From assembly GCA_963969595.1 (NCBI GenBank), contig OZ018408.1:21511823-21575822 (forward strand): a stretch of 64,000 bases of DNA, given 5' to 3'. How positions within the stretch are numbered: position 1 is the first letter of the stretch; each line of letters opens with the position of its first letter. The translations under genes and the position numbers were made by a program. The notes beneath the pieces are model-generated. The model saw only the letters and a list, made by a program, of their open reading frames with translations, made no database searches and had not been told where the DNA came from. Shown piece by piece: positions 1 through 13,063 of the stretch. Source of the stretch: Neckera pumila (Eukaryota > Streptophyta > Bryopsida > Hypnales > Neckeraceae).

Positions 1-2
1 CC

Positions 3-560
3 TCATGCATCAATCTTGCTAATTAAAGCAAGAGTGAGTTCCGCCATGGTTCTTGTTTCTAAAGCGGTGATGAGATACTCATACAAAGGTGGAAAACTTT
101 CAAGGAGAGTCATGACAATATCTCCATCCGTCACGGGCACCTCCAAACATGCAAATTGGTCCACAAGCTCCTTCATCTTGTTGATGTGATCAAGCATGTC
201 CTCGCCCTCTTGCATTTTGCACGTGAAGAACTTGCGCCGTATAAAGAGCATGTTGGACAAGCTTTTTGACTCCTAAATGTTGCAAAGAACAAGCCATGCT
301 TCCGCCGGTCCCTTGCATGCTCAAACATATGCAAGTTGCCTATCCACAAAATTGCAAGCAATCACAGAGAAGGCCTTCTTGACCCTCCGATCATAGGACT
401 TCTTGACTGCTACATTGACATCGGATAGAGGAGGCTTTTTGGTGCCCTCCACAATCTCCCACAAATCCTTCTCGGCCAAAATCATCTCCATTTTAAACTT
501 CGAAAGTCCGAAATTGTTTCCATTGAGCTTATCAAGGACCCTCACAGTAGTCTCCTTCAC
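3..560 (-). pseudogene. Ty1/copia retrotransposon gag fragment (UBN2-type), broken
   Basis: The reverse strand encodes a typical copia Gag N-terminal region: a stretch with LNGNNFGLSKFKMEM and DLWEIVEGTKKPP near the start, and the UBN2 part RRKFFTCKMQEGEDMLDHIN followed by VMTLLESFPPLYEYLI further on. One reading frame runs through the whole interval but is interrupted by two in-frame stops, TGA at 321-323 and TAG at 273-275, so this copy cannot make full Gag. The expected Trp in the LWKFKM motif is Ser here. The element runs off the left edge of the window, so protease, integrase and reverse transcriptase are not visible. The family is known from plant LTR retrotransposons; decay is seen directly. 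Confidence 0.85.
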
Positions 561-770
561 CGGTGGTCATGGTGCAATGACTCCCACCCCCAATGAAAGC
601 CTCTTTCATGTCAAGTCACCACTTCTTGTGGTTGCACCAACTCTATAAGGACCCTAAGTGGTCCAAATCACTCCAATGAACATTCAAATGCTCCAAATCT
701 CTCAAATCAAATTCTAAGTGATCTAAATCACTCCAAAGAACTCTCCAATGGTTTGAGTATTTCAACCTCT

Positions 771-1003
771 TGACTTTTGGTCCTCTCGGCCTTTTGGTCT
801 TTTTGACCCTTTCGGTCCTCATGGCCTTTCGATGATTTTGACCCTTTTGGTCCTCTCCGCCTTTTGGCACTCTCGACCCTTTCAGTCCTCATAGCCTTTC
901 AGTGATTTTGACCCTTTCGGTCCGCTCGGCCTTTCGACGCTCTCAACCCTTTTGGTCCTCTCGGCCTTTTGGCGCTTGTGACTCTTTCGGTCCTCTCGAA
1001 ACG
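771..1003. repeat. Degenerate ~35-bp tandem repeat
   Basis: About six to seven diverged units of roughly 35 bp, each built around GACCCTTTCGGTCCTC and GGCCTTTCG. They lie just upstream of the gag fragment on its strand, where an LTR or leader would be expected. A weaker repeat around CCAAATCACTCCAA occupies 660-760. No coding role is supported. Confidence 0.7.
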
Positions 1004-3318
1004 CCCCCAAACTTTACTTGCTCTAAACTCTACTAGTGCTCCTCCAACACACCTTGCCAAGAGATCTAACCTCTTATAGTAACTCACATGTGTGGGCCCA
1101 TAACTTATTGAAGAAAAGAACACCAAGCCTAATGTATTTCAATGAAGGGGAATCACAAACAAGCATGAGAAAATAGTATTAAGCCCATGCAAAGAAATGA
1201 CCTCTTATATTACTCTACCAACGAGTGCGATGATTAACCATATCGATTATGTCACCTCTTAGAGGGTTACCCAATGTAGATGTCCATTAGTTTGGCTACA
1301 AACAATCAAAGCCATACTACACACTTTCTTCAACATATATTTCGATACATAAATCCCAAAGGGCACTCCAAAAATCAGTTAAATTATTTCAAACCTAAAA
1401 GTTGTGACTAGAATAAATGAGGTACTCTTTTAGTTGCTACATCTATAACCTTCTCTAATCGTAAAATACACATGCTCCTTGATATTTCTTTTTGCAACAT
1501 TAGTAGAAATATCAAGGAGATACTAGAGATATTTTATAGTAAATTAGTAAAATAGAGATATTGTATAGACTAATAGAAATATCAGTAAATTAGTAAAATA
1601 CACATGCTCCTTGAAGTAGGTTCCAACTTAGGTTCCAACTTTCACAGTACTTCCTAAAAACCTAATGAGATGGAATAAAATGGGCATTTGATCTCCATTT
1701 TCCATTTTTTTTTGTTGTGAAAAATTTCAGTGGTGCCCTTATTGATATAAAAACATATTTTGTCATTTTTTCTCCAAAAAACTCAAAATGACGTGATTTT
1801 TTTAAATTAAAAATAATCCACTCATTCATATATATATTGATTTTGCATTTTATTCTCAAATGTTATCAATGATAATTCCCAATCTAATTTGCAAAACATT
1901 AACGGTGGAATCTTTAGTCTATTAGGCAAGTTAACACTTCAAAAGGTAATATTAAAGATTTTAAGAAGTGATTTTTTTAAATATAATAATTTAATATTAC
2001 ATCTAATTAACTATTTATCATTAAAACATTCTTCATCTTTGTTAGCCTTAAATCAAAAGGCTCGTTTTTTTTCCTAATGTCAAATTGCATAATTGTTAAG
2101 TATCTTCTACCATCTAAATACTCCTTACCTTGATTTTCCAAAAGCTAATATAAAATCGTTCAATTGCCACTGACATTCTTTGACTTAATAAGAAAAGTTC
2201 TATAGTAAGAAAAGATCTATATTAAAATTATTTGTATCATAGAGGCATTTCTTTTCTTAATCTTTGGAAAAAGTACAAAATAAAAATTCCATTATTACAA
2301 AAACAAAAGCAACCTTTTGAACAATTACACAAAAATTGACAATGTCCTACAATTTTATGTGAATTGTATGTGTAAAAGCATATCTTTAAGGACTTGAAAG
2401 ATTGTTAATCTACATTACTCACATCTTAAAAAGAATGATGTACTTAGAAATTGAAACAAATTCTAAAGGAAGTTCAATCGGGTTATCTAATGTCATGATT
2501 TTTTAGTTTACTAGCGGTTGGCACTTACTATGCTATGCATTCATCATTAGAATTTTTATGTATTAGATAAAATGCAGAACAAAAATTTCAATAAATCTTC
2601 AAATAAAAATTACTAAAATCTTTGTATTATTTTGTTCATAAGTAAGCATACATTGAAATGTACAATAGAAATTTATTGAATGATGAATGAAATATATGCA
2701 ATGGTGAATACTATAAAAGATACACATTTATTGTAATGCATTCAAAAGTTGACTCAATTGTTACGAACAATGGCAACTCCAAAACTTGGTGAATTAAAAA
2801 GAAAAACTTGTAAATTTCAAAAACTTTATGAACAACTTAATTATTGTGAAATTCAAAATTGCTTCAATTGAATAAATTTTTCAAATCATTTGGTAGTAGC
2901 AATAGAATTTTGAAATCATAAAAGCTATAAAAGTGATATCACAGAGGTGATTGCAAACTACTACTCTATTTTTGTAATATAACATTGTGTGAAAATATTA
3001 TTTTTATGTATGCATGATTGAATATATTTTTACAAAATATTAAAATTAATTATTTCAAAGACTTATTGAAATCGTTATCATGCATTCTATTCAAACAAAT
3101 CAAAATTTTACTAATATGTGATACAATGAATGCGTAGCATAGCAAGCATGAGCCCCTATTATTAATGGTAGCATTTGTGATATTACAGAGGGAGTTATGA
3201 TTTTAGTAGTATGATGGATGAACCTCTACATTTATAAATTAAAAATTATCTATTCTCAATGGCATGTGTTTTGCATTCAACTTCTAATGCGTATTTTGTA
3301 AATCAATACCTTAAATGA
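1004..3318. other. AT-rich spacer, no gene recognised
   Basis: Strongly AT-rich sequence with short open frames only and no recognisable protein. Around 1490-1620 a short motif containing 'atatcaaggaga' and 'agtaaattagtaaaata' occurs more than once. I see nothing else supportable here. Confidence 0.6.
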
Positions 3319-3700
3319 GGCTGTTTGTTTGTTTGTTTGTTTGTTTGTTTGTTTGTTTGTTTGTTTGTTTGTTTGTTTGTTTGTTTTGTTTTGTTTTGTT
3401 TTGTTTGTAGCATGGACAACTTCCTGACCGTGCGTCCCTCGGCCGCGTGCTTGGTACCGTTGGAAAGCTCTCGCCGAGGAGGGGTGCACCGGCTTGGTTT
3501 CATGGCGTTTGGAGCGGTGGTGCAAAAGTTATTGACTTTCAAAGTATTTATTGATTAAAAAATTAAAAAATTACTTTTACTTTGATTTTGGTGGCGTTCT
3601 TGGTACTCAGAGTGGAACCGGGAGTAGAACTAAGAGTAAAATTGGAAGTAGAACCAGGAGTGGAACCGGGAGTAGATGAAAATTGGGCCAACGGCACAGG
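3319..3700 (-). repeat. Dispersed retroposon-like repeat with (CAAAA)n/(CAAA)n tail, copy 1
   Basis: On the + strand a run of (TTTG)n then (TTTTG)n at about 3322-3407 is followed by a GC-richer block (3412-3600) and by short 12-18 bp repeats around GGAACCGGGAGTAGA (3608-3680). A clearly related sequence lies in opposite orientation at 32220-32540, again bounded by a TTTTG run. Read on the minus strand, the simple repeat is a 3' tail, as in SINE or LINE retroposons. The body is conserved in order over about 200 bp. Some frames show a shared peptide-like pattern (QKLLTFKVF / QKLLSFKVF), but no protein family is recognised. Confidence 0.6.
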
Positions 3701-4606
3701 GTCACACTAGTATTGACTAAAATATCAATTTTTAAGTATTTAAAAAAGTTAAGATAGAGTTATCACAATATTTAAAGATTTTATGAAAAAATTATTTTAC
3801 ATATAAACTTAAGGTTAAGGTCTTTTAAATCCAAATGGCATTGTCACCAAAGTTGGACAATGACCATAAAATGGTTGCTTGAGCATTTAGAATAAACACA
3901 TTGTATGGAATTCTATTCTTATAAATATCATTTTTTGAAAAAAAATTGATTTTAATGTGAATGTGAGAAATGTTTTAAAATTTGAAAATCTCATAATAAA
4001 TAAAAATGAAATGAAGTGCATTGCAATAAGAGATATTATGTCTTGTACAGTAGTACTATGTATTTTTCCAAACTTCAACTAATTATTTGGCATGAAATTC
4101 CGACCCTGATAGCTGGGTATGGTACTCATTTGAGGTTTGCAATTCCAAATCTGAAAATGTCAAATTTTTCATAAAAAGACAAAAATTCTTTAAATCGAAA
4201 AAACAAAATATGCCGGGCCTTCAGAGCGAAAGCAAGAGAAAAGTAGTCTCAGAAAGAAAAGTAAAAAAGTATCTCAGAAAGAAAAGGAAGTGGGCGTTGA
4301 AATGAAAGATGGCGAACTCGTTCGACCAGGGAAGCACATGCTCTCGCGTTGCTTGTGCTTCTCGATTTCGAGATTTCTCAAGACTGTCTCATGCCGTGAC
4401 CTCAGCAAACTTTGCCTAAAGCAGTCGCCATGCTCTGTAGACACGGATTTCATGACCATCTCTAAGCCAGATCAATCACTTGTACGCGACGCGGCGTTCA
4501 TTGATGCCATGGAGGGCTTACGTAAGCGAGGTTTGCGCATCGCTCTGACTAAGGGCACCGATCCGTTGCTGCATTGAAGTCTCGATTGCCGATCTCGAGT
4601 GCCCGA
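3701..4606. other. AT-rich spacer and likely promoter/5' leader of the Rab3GAP gene
   Basis: AT-rich to about 4200, then base composition rises to gene-like levels from about 4210. An open frame starting near 4290 ends at a stop at 4577 and has no recognisable homology, so it is treated as leader sequence. No promoter element is clear enough to call. Confidence 0.4.
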
Positions 4607-7600
4607 ATGGCGCTACAACGGAAGGAATCGGACGTCATGGATGATGTGAGGGCCCTTTCTCATGGTCTTTGCTCAATTGTCGCAGCGATCCTGTCTTTGG
4701 TGTTGTAGGGTTTCTCATCCTTTGGGTTGTTTTCGTTTCTGAAAATTCGAAACGTTTGTGATTGATTTTATGAGTAGTTATGAATTCCTTGTAAAATGTT
4801 ACTGCAGTCATGGAGTCATGAGGTTTAGGGTGGGAGGTTTAGGTTAATTTGACCGTTTTTCTTCATAAACTGTAGGGGTGAATATGTTGAATTTTGAAGT
4901 TTTTCTTTTGGGTTTTATACGTGCGTGGTGATTGATTTTGCGTAGCGATTGATGACAATGTGGTGGAGTTGTGAAACAGTTGGAGGGGTTTGACGACTTT
5001 ACAATAGCGTCGCCCTGGGAGAGGTACTTTATAGTCGCGTGGTTTATCCTCTTCCAAGTTTGTATTTATGGCCACTGATCTTTGAATGGAATTGGGGTTG
5101 TCTACTGTCACTTGTAGTGTATTGCAACCTCCATTTCGAAATTGCATAAGAAACTCACACGTGATGGTAAAATATGATCGCGTCTTGTACTCAAAGATCT
5201 TCTCACAGCTCTACACATCTTCCAATAATCACTCTCCTACATATGTTAAAACGCTTCAAGTGACGCAAATAGTATCCTCTACCTTAGACTTCATGGAACT
5301 GTTGGTTGTTGCGGAGGGATTTCGTATGAAGTTCGGCAGTTGTCTTAGGGTGGACCCCTGTTGTTGTTTTGGTAGATTTATTGCGAGAACAGAGGAAATT
5401 TTGCGGATGTGGCAAACCATCTCGGTCTCTGAGCTTGTGGTGAGTAGCACGTATGACAAAGTCTTGGTAATGTAGCTCAGGGTTCATATTATTTTAGGAT
5501 GAGGATTCGTGTCCATGACATTTCTTTTCGTTATTCTGCTTTTTTTCCCACGGTATTAGAGATTCGCGAGACCGAAATAGTTTCAAGAATCCAGAACCTG
5601 ACACTGTGTGGTTTAATAGGATTCAGGTACAGAGGTCGAGGGTGTACTTGGGCTTCATAAAGTTCACGAAGAGCTGCCTTATGGCTCCAAGAACTATGGC
5701 ATTGATTTCTTCTTCGTGACTGACGATGCGAGACGTAAGTCGCCAATCCATCCACTTGTAGGGTTGCACATGCATGAAATTCCATTCCATGTGAAACGAA
5801 ATATGTGCGTCGTGTGACAGATTTGTCACAACTGTTTCTCACGAATCATCACATATACCTAAGAAGGTAGGCTTCCTTCTCACGTTGACGAATGATAAGC
5901 TTATCAGGACTCGTATGTGCAGGCAGCAGGGAAGAATGGGGAGACGGTTTGCATCCTTTGCAAGTGTGTTTCGGAGTTGTAAATTTCCTGGTGAGTCTTT
6001 CATATTCTTCACCAGTGTTGAAATAATTGATCAGTTGAGGCATGCATTGAAGGTTTTCGAGTTGTTCTGGCTGTCAATGTCATCGCAACGCACGATTTAC
6101 CGGTGAAGTTTAGAGACTATCAAAAACTTGTTCCAGGTTGCAATTAGATGTGGGTCTGAGATTGTAGCTGGATGCAGGTCATCTCACCCATGAGCATGAG
6201 TGGTGTGGTGCTGGATGCTCCAGAGGCGACTCTCCTCTTGAGTACCATGGCTGTTGCACTGTCTAATTGTGGCAGGTTTTTCCTGACCCATAATCTTGTT
6301 TGATGGTCTTTCAGAATGGAAATCTCGATGTGTACGTTCCTTTTTTAACTGCTCATAATTTAGTTTGGGGAAAACTGCTGGAATTACCAGGCATCCACAT
6401 TTTGAAGAAGTCACCAATGTTGAAGTTTTCAGAGTACCGTATTTTGGATCACTGCATTTGTTGACCATTGTAGTTGCCTCAAAGATGACCTGTTAACGGT
6501 CTGCGGGGTACTTTCTGGTTTTCGGAATTTGCAATGGTAATTGCATCAGGCCCCATGTAAACCATCGTACAGTAGGAAGGGTAGCAAAAGTAACAGAGTG
6601 GCATATCTTTGCAGCGACTTGCCAGCTTTTGTCCCTGTACATGATCCGACGCGCAAAGCTTATTATGGAATCAGAGGAACCAAAACCTTCAATCTGCGAT
6701 ACGAGACAGACCGCTTGGGGAACCGGATTCCAGATGAGTTTATGCATTTGGAGGGCTTGCATAAAATATTCGACACCAAAGTGGTAAGGCATCGTTCACC
6801 AAATTCTTTTGCCCTACTTGATTGTCAAGTCACTGTTGGACTTCAAACTCCATCGAATCAACTACGATTTGTTTGTTGAGGAGCGCTGCGTTATTGGATC
6901 TTGGTATGAATATGCGAAATAGCTGAGTAGATGACTTAATTATATATCAAGATTTGTGCTGGCTGTGTTTTCACATAATTGGTTGTACCTAATATTGGAA
7001 TTCTGTGCTTGGTGAAGGCGTTCAGAACAGGGGCTGCAGATCTCCCCAAATTTGATGTGGAATTCACTATGCAGTTAACGTATAGGACACCCATGCCGGG
7101 CTTCAAATTTCTTGAAGCTAATGCTGAGCCCATTTCCAATTATGACGGAGACACTTTTGAAGATTTGGCTTGGGACGAGAATTGTTCTTGGGCTGAATGG
7201 CATTCAGTGGAGGATCCCGTCAAAGGTATTATTTCAACCGTGACTGCATTTCCAAAAAATTTATGCTCCAAGCACCAAAGAAATGGTCCCATATTTTGAT
7301 AAACTACCGTGCAAACTGCGGGCTCTCAAAATTTGAGATTCAAATATGGCCTGTTCTCTTACATTGACAAGCGAAATTGAAAATGCTGCATATGGGGTGA
7401 GCAGGATATGAATTAATTTGCACCTGGAATAAACGAACTCTGAAGAATGCAATGGAGGCGGCCGAATATGGAAAGTTATCTCCTACAGAAGCTGACAAGT
7501 GGGCACTTATTATTATCAAGGTCAAAGACCAGTAAGTAAACTGTTATTTCTCTAATTCTAAAAGCGATCGATATAAATTTTCTTTCCCACAACCACGTTC

Positions 7601-10600
7601 TAAATTCAAAGCTTAATTGAATTTTTCTTAGAGGAAATTGAACGTGTAATTCCTGGATCTTTTTAAGGTCTGCTTTTTGTTAAGCTAGAAACTTACTTTG
7701 TTTTCTGATTTGTATTCTGAATAATTGTGTCTCACCATGATGGCATGCCATTTAATGCAGCTTTTTGTCGTGCAGGGCAGGGACGCAAGAAAATGAGACC
7801 GCTGGCTTCGCAGGACGTCTGCGAGCTCTAGTTGATGCCTTTCATGTCTCCTCTCAAGCGCCCTTCGTCGAAAACTTTGCAGCTGGTGCAGAATACTACC
7901 CTTTGTCAGTCACCACACTGTAGACAATTTAGGCCTCGTTTCAGAGCATAGTGATATTGTCAAACCCCCAGTGCAACCAAGGTTCTATGTGTAATGCAAG
8001 GAAGCCCTTGTGAGCTGGAATCTTCAAGCGCTCGTTCACTACTCAAATAATGGCATTTTGAAGATGATTTGTATATTTACTAGTGTACTGTAGTAATGTA
8101 TTTACTAATGTATTGTAGTTAAGTTTATCCTTACAATCAGTATTTTTATTTTGCGTCCTCGGATTCTTTTGCTGGTTGTTAGTACACACCTTGATGTAAA
8201 TACTCACAGATCCTCCTGGCATTGATTTAGATTTTTCTTCCGTCAAACATGTGACCCATCATCATATGGTTCCACCGCCAACTGTGCTGGAGCGTGTCAT
8301 TAAGGACCTTTTTGAGGATGGTAAGAGTTTTGCTGACAGATGTGCTTAGCTTTCAAATCCTTTTGGAGGTCCTCATTGTAAAAATGTAATTCTGATCCTT
8401 CTTTTTGAATTTTACATTTATATACCTTAGTCATTCAACTGATGCCACTCTATGGTCTAATTTTTGGGGTTCAGATAGCACTGTCGTCGAATTTTAACCT
8501 GAAAGTCGTTGGACTGTCAGAATCAGAAGAGCAAGCTGTACAAATTAACCCTAAGGGTGTTAAAGGAGCTCCTCCAGACTCTCTAATTTCTCGGTTCTGC
8601 CTTCATGCTCTTCGATTTGGTACTTGCAATATCCGAGGTACAGAAAAGTTCGACACTGCTTTTGAGCTGCTTTTAAGATGCTTTTCGACAGCTTATTAAT
8701 GTGTATGTTTGATCAGGTACCAGTAATATGAAATTCGAAATAATAGCCTGCGCAACTTCTCGTTCTTAAGAGCTATGTCTTATAACACTTTTATGGACGC
8801 ATTATTGTGCAGCCATAGCTGTGCTGTGGATCGACTTTGTCCGGGAAGTTGGCTGGTGCTGGGACGAGGGTTTTCGGCTGCCTAGGGTGTCTGTTGACGG
8901 ATCTCCTGATCTGGAATCATGTATTTTGCACCAAAAGTTGCAAATGGTGATTTTCTGCTTACAAGAAACCCCTATGGAGCTCATGCCTTTGTAAATATTC
9001 TACTTGTTGGTTCGTAGCAGTTTTTTAGTTCTAAATGTACAAGGGCTTCATGAAGTTCATAACGAATCATCTATCTTTGGGTGAGTGGACTCATTTCGGG
9101 TACTAATAAGATACTCCGTACATGTTTCCATTACCAGCTGGCTCTTTGTATTGAGGAAAAAGCGTCACAGCGAGATGTTGCTGAAAATCTTCATGATAGT
9201 CACGCTGTTCAGGTGAAAAGCTTCTCCGATGCACCAGGTCGTGAACAATTTGGAAAGTGATGTAGGGCGCTCGTGCAAGACTAATTTTTTTGGCTGGTAT
9301 GACAGAATTTGACAGTAAATGGAACCAAAGGTGTAGTTACGAAAATGGAAACGATTACTGGAGACGTCGATTTTGAGAGGAAGGGTTCAGCCGGGCCGGT
9401 GGGTACGCTGATGCTATCGAGAGCAAATCGCAGCTTGCACGCCCCTCTCACTCAGGTCTAAAGCTCCTGCTACCCTATTTGTAGTATATGTATTTTATAT
9501 GTTTATTTTTTTCTCCTTTTTTCATTTTGGGTTTCTATTGAATTCAAAGTTGAGAGAGACAGGCCTTGTCAGAATTTCCAGTTGCTAGTGCCATGCTAAA
9601 AGGTGTTCCAAAGACAAATTGATGGTCAGTTTGTGTTTAGATATCTGTATGTCCAGAGCAAATTTTCGGAATCTTCAACTGACTTCTCAAAGATCTGTAT
9701 ATTTCAGAAAGTTCCAATTTTCACGGAGGACATGTTAGAAGAGCGCGAGCAGACATTGACCACATTGCGGGACTTGGTATGTTTTGAAGTAGCCAAGTTC
9801 CTCAAGAAATCACATTCCTTCTTTTGACTAAGCTCGTCTGTCAAAGTTTTGCAGACCTTCATATCGAGTGTCGTTTCATCAAAGTCGATAATCTGACCTA
9901 TGTCCTTTTTTAGTCATATTTTAGCTAAATGAACTGTGCTTGGTTTCAGGATGACTTGACAAGGATCCGTCATCAGCGTAACGTACTGGCTTCAGGTTAG
10001 ACTCACATGATTGATGTGGGGTGGGGGGGTGCAAGTCAAGTTCACTGAATTTTGCTGATTTTTGTGTTCAGATTTGCACTTCTTGTTTTTATACCGGTTC
10101 ATTCTTTCGGGTCTCGGATGTCTGATGATTAGCTTCGTAGCAAAATATGTTGATAAATGGAAAATTCTCTTGGAAATCTTTGTGCATTGAAACGGTTCTA
10201 ATCATCAATCTGTGGAATCTCCTAGATATGGCTGCATTCAAGGCAGCGAATCCAGGGGCTGTACTGGAAGACTTTATGCAGTGGTATTCTTACGAAAAAC
10301 AGATTCATCCTGGAGACTTTGGAGAGGAATATATTTCTGGATTCATTGAACAAGATCAAGCTGCAGAGAATGGGACGGCGCTCAAAACAATGTCCCGACC
10401 AGATAATGTTGAAATTTGGGAAAGTGTTGATGCTTGTGCGGCATGTGATCAGAAGCCCCTTTTTGACTACACACGTGAAGCTGAAAAGGTAAGCCTGCAG
10501 TTGAAGTCCAGTTATTGCCAACCATACTTTTTCGAGTTAGTCCATGTGATTTCTAGGTTCAACGCTAAGAGATCGTTCAATTTGCGATTCTCCTCTTGTT

Positions 10601-12144
10601 TCATCTCCCGTAAAGGACCCAGTTGTTCTCAAGCGAACGCCTTTAGTTTTTTGAAGATTATTATGATACTGATCATCTGTTGAAAGTTCCTGGTGCGTTT
10701 GTAGTGATAACCATTTATTAGAACCAAACAGTTGAACACTTTTCCAGCCCAATCTATGAGGTCGGCACTAACGCGATTTGAAAAATCATGAACCCAGGTT
10801 CTGCATTACTTGGAGAATATCCGACCACATTTGTTGCTAGCGCAGATGCTAGCTTGTTCTTTTGCTGCAGCGGCCCATACATTGGACCGCAGTGTAGGCA
10901 ACATCAGGGTGGCAACCCTTACGTGGGAGCTGGAAGAGCTCTCTGCTTCCATGGAGTCTGTATTTCCATCTCTAGAAGATTCTGTGGATCGTGGTAAGCC
11001 TTGTCAACAAACAGTGATAAATTATCTTTTTATATTCTCGCTTGGTTACAGAAACGTATGTGCAGTGAAAATATCTTGAATTGGATCATGATGCGCTTTT
11101 TGGTAGATTAGGGGATCTTGCTGCTGAACTTAATTAGATACATCAGAGGACCGAAGGTGGAGTCTCAGCTATATACTTTAAAACACCTTGTCCTGTTCTT
11201 TTTGAGACCGTGCAGTGTAGATTCACACACTCTTGCAACTACGTCTTCGCTCGCTCATAAATTAACTACTAAAATTTCTGTGCAGGTACAGGCACGTCTG
11301 AGCAAGCAGCCGATTGGCAAGGAAAGTTGCTGCAGTTGTGTGCGGTTTTCCAAAGAGTAGAAGGAAATGTGATTCTTGCAGCGTCTCTGGGGAAGAAACT
11401 GAGTAACACCCCAAGAGTGCTTGCTGCTTTAATCAATCACCATCTTGAGCCGCACAAAGTTCCAGTTGCCCGCGTTCCTATAGAAAAGGGGTTGGCTTCA
11501 AATAAGTGGAAGGTTAGTGATTTCTTTTTTCAAAGTTCAAAGTGTTTTTTTTTTGTTTCTAACTGCGATTATTAGTAGAGAACCCCCCATGGAGATATTC
11601 TAGAAAACCTAGCGGCTTTATACCCTTTAGAATGTAACGCTATTTAAGGCAGTATCCAACGAAACCTTGCCAATTGTAACACGGCTAGGTTTCTAGAACA
11701 CCTCCAGAGGTTGGTTTCTGTACTACTGAATTTACCGTTGGCACTGCTCTCGCAGAATGTTGCACATTATATTGTAATATTATAACATTATAATGAAGAC
11801 ACGGTGCATTTAATGATGGTGCTATAGCATTGAACTCGCAGCTCAAAGTAATTGTGTGGTGTTGACAGGACTCGGAATCTTTAGATGAAAGGGAGGTGGT
11901 GGCGACTTTGTTTTCTCCAGAGAGCAGTAACGCGAGCTGGCGAACAGGGGCATCCATAGGCCATCTACTCAACGGGCATGAACCTATTTCTCGAGAGGTG
12001 ATTCTGTTCAGTCCGAGCAAATTGGAACAGACGTCAACAGACCGGGAAGAACATCAGCCCCAACAAGTGCACTCTCATAGAATGTATGTGCATGCAACCT
12101 TAAACGAAGTACAAGTAGCTCATGTAGCAATATCCAGCGACTAG
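4607..12144 (+). CDS. RAB3GAP1: Rab3 GTPase-activating protein catalytic subunit homologue (spliced)
   Basis: Catalytic subunit of the Rab3GAP complex, which regulates Rab GTPases in membrane traffic (known in animals; the plant role is inferred). Exons whose splice sites and phase agree: 4607-4645, 4980-5023, 5376-5439, 5620-5734, 6178-6275, 6615-6783, 7018-7225, 8210-8320, 8521-8637, 8813-8946, 9138-9212, 9306-9455, 9708-9776, 9950-9995, 10226-10488, 10798-10993, 11286-11512, 11869-12144. At least one exon between 5735 and 6177, and some within 7226-8209 (clearest about 7775-7910), are not resolved exactly. Family signatures: FDDFTIASPWER near the N-terminus, SGVVLDAPEA, LPAFVPVHDP, PPPTVLERVIKDLF, TEDMLEERE, DMAAFKAANPGAVLEDF, FDYTREAEKVLHYLE, and C-terminal HRMYVHAT. 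The start ATG at 4607 gives a 13-residue first exon in phase with the next. The stop is at 12142-12144. Confidence 0.87.
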
Positions 12145-12660
12145 AGTATATCATTGTAAAGATTCTTTTTACTTTTTGAGCCGTGAGATCCGCGCTGCTT
12201 GCAGCTCATCGTGTGTCCAGATTTGCAAGACGGTTCACAATTTCCAGTTACTTTGAAATGGGTTCAGTTGCCCAACACATAAACCATGCCTGTTCACAAA
12301 TTATAATTGTCAGCAGTGGTCGTCTGAAAGTGAGCTTTAGGTTTCAAATATAGGTGTTTCAAGGGTTGAAGACTCTGTGCACAGGCAACTCTTGCTTTGG
12401 AGACGAGGTTTTGGTCTCAGCAAGTCAGCATTGCGGGGATCAAATTTGGAAAGAGACAGAAAAATCTTGAACTCTGACAGGGAAAGTTTTGGATCAAAGT
12501 AACTTGTGATGCAAGACAGTTTGTTGGAGCATCTGCATGAGTCTGTATCATAGGGCGTTTACACATACTCAGAAGTGAGTCAAGTGACTTACGCAACAAC
12601 TTTTTCCACTATTTTTCATTTCCACATGCTCATGAGTGAAGCTACTCTATAGACATATTT
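12145..12660. other. 3' flank of the Rab3GAP gene
   Basis: Moderate GC sequence after the stop codon, probably 3' untranslated region and spacer. No polyadenylation signal or further gene is clear. Confidence 0.4.
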
Positions 12661-13063
12661 TTAGCCCTTGGAAGGATAGGTTGGTGATCATGGAAATCAT
12701 CCTTTTGGGTACCGTGTAAATCATTGGTTTAAAAAAATCCAAAATCACTCATTGAAGTATTTCTAGTCCTTGAAGGGTAGGCTAGTGATCATGGAACTGT
12801 AGTAGAACCTCTCTTAGTGCATAGTGTTGGGATTATGCACTAAAAGAGGTTTATGCATTTGGAGAGGTGCAATACTAACCAATAGCTAATGTAGTTTCTA
12901 ACTACAAGGCCTCCAACTACTGTTAGAAATAAATGCTTCAAAGTACAAACTCTCTTACTGCATACATGTACTAAGAGAGTATGCAATGAGAGGAGCTCTA
13001 TTGTATCATTCCTTTTGGTACCGGATGAATCATTGGTTTAAGAAAAAAAGCAAAAGCACTCAT
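12661..13063. repeat. 100-bp tandem duplication, second copy interrupted
   Basis: The sequence from 12661 (TTAGCCCTTGGAAGGATAGG, then GGTGATCATGGAA, then CATTGGTTTAAAA and ATCACTCATTG) is repeated from about 12761 with the same order of blocks. In the second copy the order is broken after GATCATGGAAC at 12797 and resumes at about 13005 with ATCATTCCTTTTGGTACC. About 207 bp lie between. Confidence 0.65.
12798..13004. mobile_element. Small inverted-repeat insertion (MITE-like)
   Basis: This block interrupts the second copy of a tandem duplication, so the first copy serves as an empty site. It contains an inverted pair, CCTCTCTTAGTGCATA at 12808 and its near complement ending at about 12995 (TATGCAATGAGAGG). 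Inner hairpins lie at 12808-12849 and 12949-12978. No coding capacity. Exact ends and target-site duplication are not resolved. Confidence 0.5.

Noticed and set aside
4290..4577. 95-residue open frame as the Rab3GAP N-terminus
   Set aside because: It ends in a stop before the conserved exon, shows no similarity, and ATG 4607 joins the next exon in phase.
10147..10683. 178-residue open frame taken as a whole gene
   Set aside because: Only 10226-10488 matches Rab3GAP; the flanks are intron sequence with proper splice sites.
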